From: Bacillota bacterium
GTDB lineage: Bacteria; Bacillota; Clostridia; Acetivibrionales; DTU013
Assembly (NCBI GenBank): GCA_023409615.1
Contig: JAEYRF010000202.1
Location: forward strand, 1-35,453
Direction: 5' to 3'
DNA length: 35,453 nt
Position numbers and translations under genes: made by a program. Positions 33,191-35,453 of this stretch are shown one piece after another; position 1 is the stretch's first letter; each line of letters begins with the position of its first letter. The notes beneath the pieces were generated by a model. That model saw only the letters and a list, made by a program, of their open reading frames with translations, did not search any database and was not told the DNA's origin.

Positions 33191-34456
33191 TTGGCAACCT
33201 TTCAAATGTTAACAGATGAACTGTTGGCAAATATCGTAGAAAGCGCACAACGAAGAGTGGTATATATGGCTCCAGGGATATGGCTTTCAGTGGCTAAAGC
33301 GATAGCAGGTTATAAGTCCCAAAATAATAGAGCCGCGTTGGAGATTATTTTAGACCCAGACCCACAAATCCATCGGTTAGGATATGGCGATATAGAAGCG
33401 ATCAGGTACCTTGAAACTGAAAGCATACACCTTCGGAAATGCCCAGGTGTTCGTATTGGGCTGCTTATTGCAGACGATGAAGCTTGGTTTTTTACCCCGA
33501 CACCTCGCCTTGTTGAGGAAGAACCAACAAGTAAAAGTGCATTTGCTCCAAATTCGGTTATTGTCAGCCCTGAACAAGCAAATCAATTGATCAGTGCAAT
33601 TGCGCCACAGTTAATGGTTGATGAAATTATTGAACGGAATATTGTTGCCAAAATTCCACCTCTTGTTAGGGTGCCTAAACCGGAAATAGCTATTGAAACA
33701 TTTAATAGTAGAGATATGGAGGATATAGAATCAAGTCTTGAAAAGTGCCCGCCACAACAATTTGATTTAGCTAGACAAGTTAATGTGTATTCTAGTTATA
33801 TTCAGTTCGTTGAGTTGAGTTTAGAGGGGACTCACTTAACAAGGCATACAATTTCGATACCCCAGGAATTGCTAAATCTTGCATCAGATGAAAAAGATCA
33901 AGATCGTTTGAAATCTTCATATCAACTTATAAGATCCGACAGTGATCTATCAGGGAAAGTAATGCATAAAAAAGTTAAAGCATTGCGAGATAAATATCTA
34001 AAATCACTTGGAAGCCGCTATGGTACGGTGATGTTAAAGCAGCATAAAAATGATTTTATTATAGAAATAGAAAAGCTGCAAGAAGAATTGAATGGATTCA
34101 AGAAAGACGTTCAATCAAAACTGGAAGATGAATTTGAAGCATGTAAAAACAATCTTATTAGCATATTAAAGCCGATTATTACTAAGAATCCGCCAGATGA
34201 ACTTAAATATGGAATTAACACAATTGCACCAGATGAAGTTACTGTAATGATGTATTTAGATGAGAAACTTGCTAGCATTATCCCTAAAGCGGAGCATTTT
34301 GTGAAAGATATGATTATTCGTTACATCTTTAAGGAAGTCACTTATGAAATGCTTCATGAAGAATCATTTATTGATAATCTCCAGAAAGCTTTTCCTTATG
34401 CAGGATTGCCTGATATTCCCATAAACGAATATAGAGCCGCTCCGATCAAGAAGTAA
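33191..34456 (+). CDS. PLD-like fold protein with degenerate active site
   Basis: 421 residues. Residues 1-115 resemble one half of a phospholipase-D-fold domain (VVYMAPGIWLSVAKAIAGY, ALEIILDPDP, then VRIGLLIADDEAWFFTPTPR), but the HxK of the catalytic motif is missing (VRIGLLIADD), so no PLD nuclease activity is expected. The rest is helical, with a coiled-coil-like segment at about 290-330 (EIEKLQEELNGFKKDVQSK). TTG 33191 is chosen because GGGGGGTGG ends a few bases before it; the next in-frame ATG is 33206, too far. It is the fifth gene of the defence cluster, 135 bases after the helicase stop. Probably a DNA-binding or scaffolding subunit. Confidence 0.75.
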   Translation: MATFQMLTDELLANIVESAQRRVVYMAPGIWLSVAKAIAGYKSQNNRAALEIILDPDPQIHRLGYGDIEAIRYLETESIHLRKCPGVRIGLLIADDEAWFFTPTPRLVEEEPTSKSAFAPNSVIVSPEQANQLISAIAPQLMVDEIIERNIVAKIPPLVRVPKPEIAIETFNSRDMEDIESSLEKCPPQQFDLARQVNVYSSYIQFVELSLEGTHLTRHTISIPQELLNLASDEKDQDRLKSSYQLIRSDSDLSGKVMHKKVKALRDKYLKSLGSRYGTVMLKQHKNDFIIEIEKLQEELNGFKKDVQSKLEDEFEACKNNLISILKPIITKNPPDELKYGINTIAPDEVTVMMYLDEKLASIIPKAEHFVKDMIIRYIFKEVTYEMLHEESFIDNLQKAFPYAGLPDIPINEYRAAPIKK

Positions 34457-34508
34457 TACCACCACAGGTGCTAAAATAGATTTGCGGTGCTAAAACATCA
34501 ACTTATAA

Positions 34509-34616
34509 TGGGGGTTAAAAATTGATAAAGAGGCTTTTGTGCATGCTAATATGAAAGAATATTTGGAATCTGATTTAAAATGGCTTAGAGAAAAGAACTA
34601 CAAATATTTGCATTAA
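34509..34616 (+). CDS. Short open frame, probable gene remnant
   Basis: A frame opening after TAA 34506 and closing at TAA 34614-34616, ending ...VHANMKEYLESDLKWLREK and YKYLH, looks like the C-terminal tail of a real protein. GGGGG at 34510-34514 is spaced for an ATT codon at 34521, or for a TTG in another frame that ends after ten codons; the first in-frame ATG (34551) lacks a ribosome site. Probably a relic. Two GGTGCTAAAA copies lie just upstream (about 34465-34495). Confidence 0.25.
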   Translation, partial: WGLKIDKEAFVHANMKEYLESDLKWLREKNYKYLH

Positions 34617-34669
34617 GAAACTGTATACAGACATGGTTAAATAGATATTCGTTGAAAGAAGGTAATTTA

Positions 34670-35140
34670 ATGGATTTACCTGAGGTCCTTAAAGATAAGA
34701 TATTCGGTACTTTATATGCAGATGGAGATGAGGATGGCAGATATTACGGCAATATTGATATTTGCGGGGAATCAATAACCATAGGATTTTTTGTTGAACC
34801 TGATGAATATGAAGATTATTGTGACAATCTGTTTCAAAATGCTCACAAGGCACTGAATTGGATAACTTCTAATAGGAGTGCTTTATTTGAGCAGGCAGCT
34901 GAAGATCTTGTAGCGGAATATGACCAGGAAAACCAAGATCACCCTATGTGGTATGAGATGTTTCAAAAACAAGTAAAGAAGGTTTTGTCTTCAATAAAAT
35001 TGATAGATTTAGATTTTCAAGCTGATGAAGGGTTTATTCTTACTTTCGATGACGGAGGATATTATTGGGGAAGTTATGTTAGGTATGGTTACACGAAACC
35101 TAATGAAATGGATGAATGGTGTGTTTATCATCCTAGATGA
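34670..35140 (+). CDS. DUF2262-like small acidic protein
   Basis: 156 residues, acidic, soluble. The C-terminal FDDGGYYWGSYVRYGYTK resembles the FDDGxxFWGH end of DUF2262 proteins; the N-terminal half has GDEDGRYYGNIDICGESITIGFF. DUF2262 and similar small acidic proteins are often found near toxin-immunity or defence genes, but no function is established to my knowledge. TTG 34652 is in frame, but GAAAGAAGG ends 7 bases before ATG 34670, which is chosen. It follows the defence operon by about 210 bases and ends before an extended -10 promoter for the next gene. Confidence 0.6.
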   Translation: MDLPEVLKDKIFGTLYADGDEDGRYYGNIDICGESITIGFFVEPDEYEDYCDNLFQNAHKALNWITSNRSALFEQAAEDLVAEYDQENQDHPMWYEMFQKQVKKVLSSIKLIDLDFQADEGFILTFDDGGYYWGSYVRYGYTKPNEMDEWCVYHPR

Positions 35141-35170
35141 CTGTGAGATAAATCTTGGAGTGCAATGAAA

Positions 35171-35180
35171 ATGGTATAAT
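35171..35180 (+). promoter_or_regulatory. Candidate extended -10 promoter upstream of the DUF1848 gene
   Basis: TATAAT at 35175-35180 preceded by TGG (TGnTATAAT). No good -35 at standard spacing; a TTGGAG lies too close (14 bases). About 130 bases of leader would separate it from the start codon at 35313. Confidence 0.4.
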
Positions 35181-35312
35181 TTGCATGAAGAGAATGATTC
35201 ATCTGGTTAGAATTAGCCTATTAAATCCCACCAACGGTAACATGGAGCAGAAAACAGAGAATGGCAAGACACTGACAGAAGTCAAGAGTAGCGAAAGCGG
35301 GGGGTTACAACA

Positions 35313-35453
35313 ATGATAATTAGCGCAAGCAGAAGAACTGATATACCAAAATTCTATAGCGAGTGGCTTGTCAACCGCATAAAAGAGGGTTATGTTGATG
35401 TTCGCAACCCGATGTATACCTCTCAGGTTAGCCGCTATAGCCTGAGCCCTGAA
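35313..35453 (+). CDS. DUF1848 family protein, 5' part only
   Basis: The first 47 codons of a gene that runs off the window. MIISASRRTDIPKFYSEWL and the following RNPMYTSQVSRYSLSP are the hallmark N terminus of DUF1848 proteins, common in Clostridia and thought to be radical-SAM-like iron-sulfur proteins because of a C-terminal cysteine cluster (not in view here). GCGGGGGG precedes ATG 35313. It is probably a chromosomal gene and may mark the right flank of the island. Confidence 0.85.
   Translation, partial: MIISASRRTDIPKFYSEWLVNRIKEGYVDVRNPMYTSQVSRYSLSPE

Larger units (their letters stand above)
13737..35140. mobile_element. Probable composite genomic island (integrase, recombinase pair, defence operon)
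   Basis: Everything between the tRNA-Ala and the DUF1848 gene is accessory in character: xis/int with a phage-like regulator, several unrecognised small genes, a recombinase pair, a defence operon and gene fragments. Flanking genes are housekeeping on the left and DUF1848 on the right. I could not find a duplicate of the tRNA 3' end inside the window, so the boundaries are inferred from gene content, and several independent insertions are possible. Confidence 0.4.

Noticed and set aside
23747..34456. Canonical BREX or DISARM system
   Set aside because: No pglZ, brxC or pglX-type genes for BREX, and no drmA or drmB for DISARM; only the SNF2 helicase, methylase and PLD-like parts are shared in kind.
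35280..35288. AGTCAAGAG shared with the tRNA-Ala anticodon arm (13697-13705) as the second attachment site
   Set aside because: Only 9 bases match and the position is in the anticodon arm, not the tRNA 3' end; consistent with chance.
1..35453. CRISPR array, rRNA genes or insertion sequences
   Set aside because: No regularly spaced repeats, no rRNA sequence and no transposase-like protein were seen on either strand.

Overview
The window looks like the chromosome of an anaerobic, low-to-medium-GC Bacillota, most likely class Clostridia. The signs are a threonyl-tRNA T-box leader, sigma-A promoters of TTGACA/TATAAT type, strong AGGAGG ribosome sites with some TTG starts, a PrsA-like foldase, and a DUF1848 gene. 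No species can be named from the sequence alone.

Region 1 (1-13,740) is ordinary chromosome: an OFA-family MFS carrier, a PutP-type sodium/proline symporter, and a convergent 1,736-residue signalling protein (Ser/Thr kinase, AAA ATPase, GAF, GGDEF). Then come a T-box-controlled thrS with thyA and a dihydrofolate reductase gene behind it, a convergent membrane-anchored parvulin foldase, and a tRNA-Ala(GGC) with its own promoter and terminator.

Region 2 (about 13,740-19,830) is accessory DNA next to the tRNA. A divergent control region at 19.43-19.54 kb drives a small Cro/C1-type regulator rightward. Leftward it drives a long hairpin-rich leader, then xis, a tyrosine integrase, a conserved mobile-element protein, an HTH protein fused to a PD-(D/E)xK-like DUF3883 domain, a second HTH protein and an unknown protein, ending at a strong hairpin. 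A separate leftward operon holds a zinc-ribbon-like 87-residue protein, an unknown 309-residue protein and a broken-looking small gene.

Region 3 (19,809-23,400) is a coupled pair of large divergent tyrosine recombinases. One keeps all the expected catalytic residues and its partner has lost several. Two imperfect 51-52 base direct repeats lie just upstream.

Region 4 (23,400-34,460) is a five-gene rightward operon: a DUF499 P-loop ATPase, DUF3780, a DUF1156 adenine-specific DNA methylase, an SNF2 helicase with an N-terminal phospholipase-D-type domain, and a protein with a degenerate PLD-like domain. The gene set fits an anti-phage helicase/methylase/ATPase system related to DISARM in its parts but without drmA/drmB. 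The methylase would mark self DNA, while the helicase and ATPase would process unmodified DNA; that division of labour is inferred. After it come short possible relics, a DUF2262-like protein and the start of a DUF1848 gene that runs off the window.

The stretch from the tRNA to about 35.1 kb is best read as a composite genomic island: integrase module, recombinase pair and defence operon. No matching attachment-site repeat is visible inside the window.
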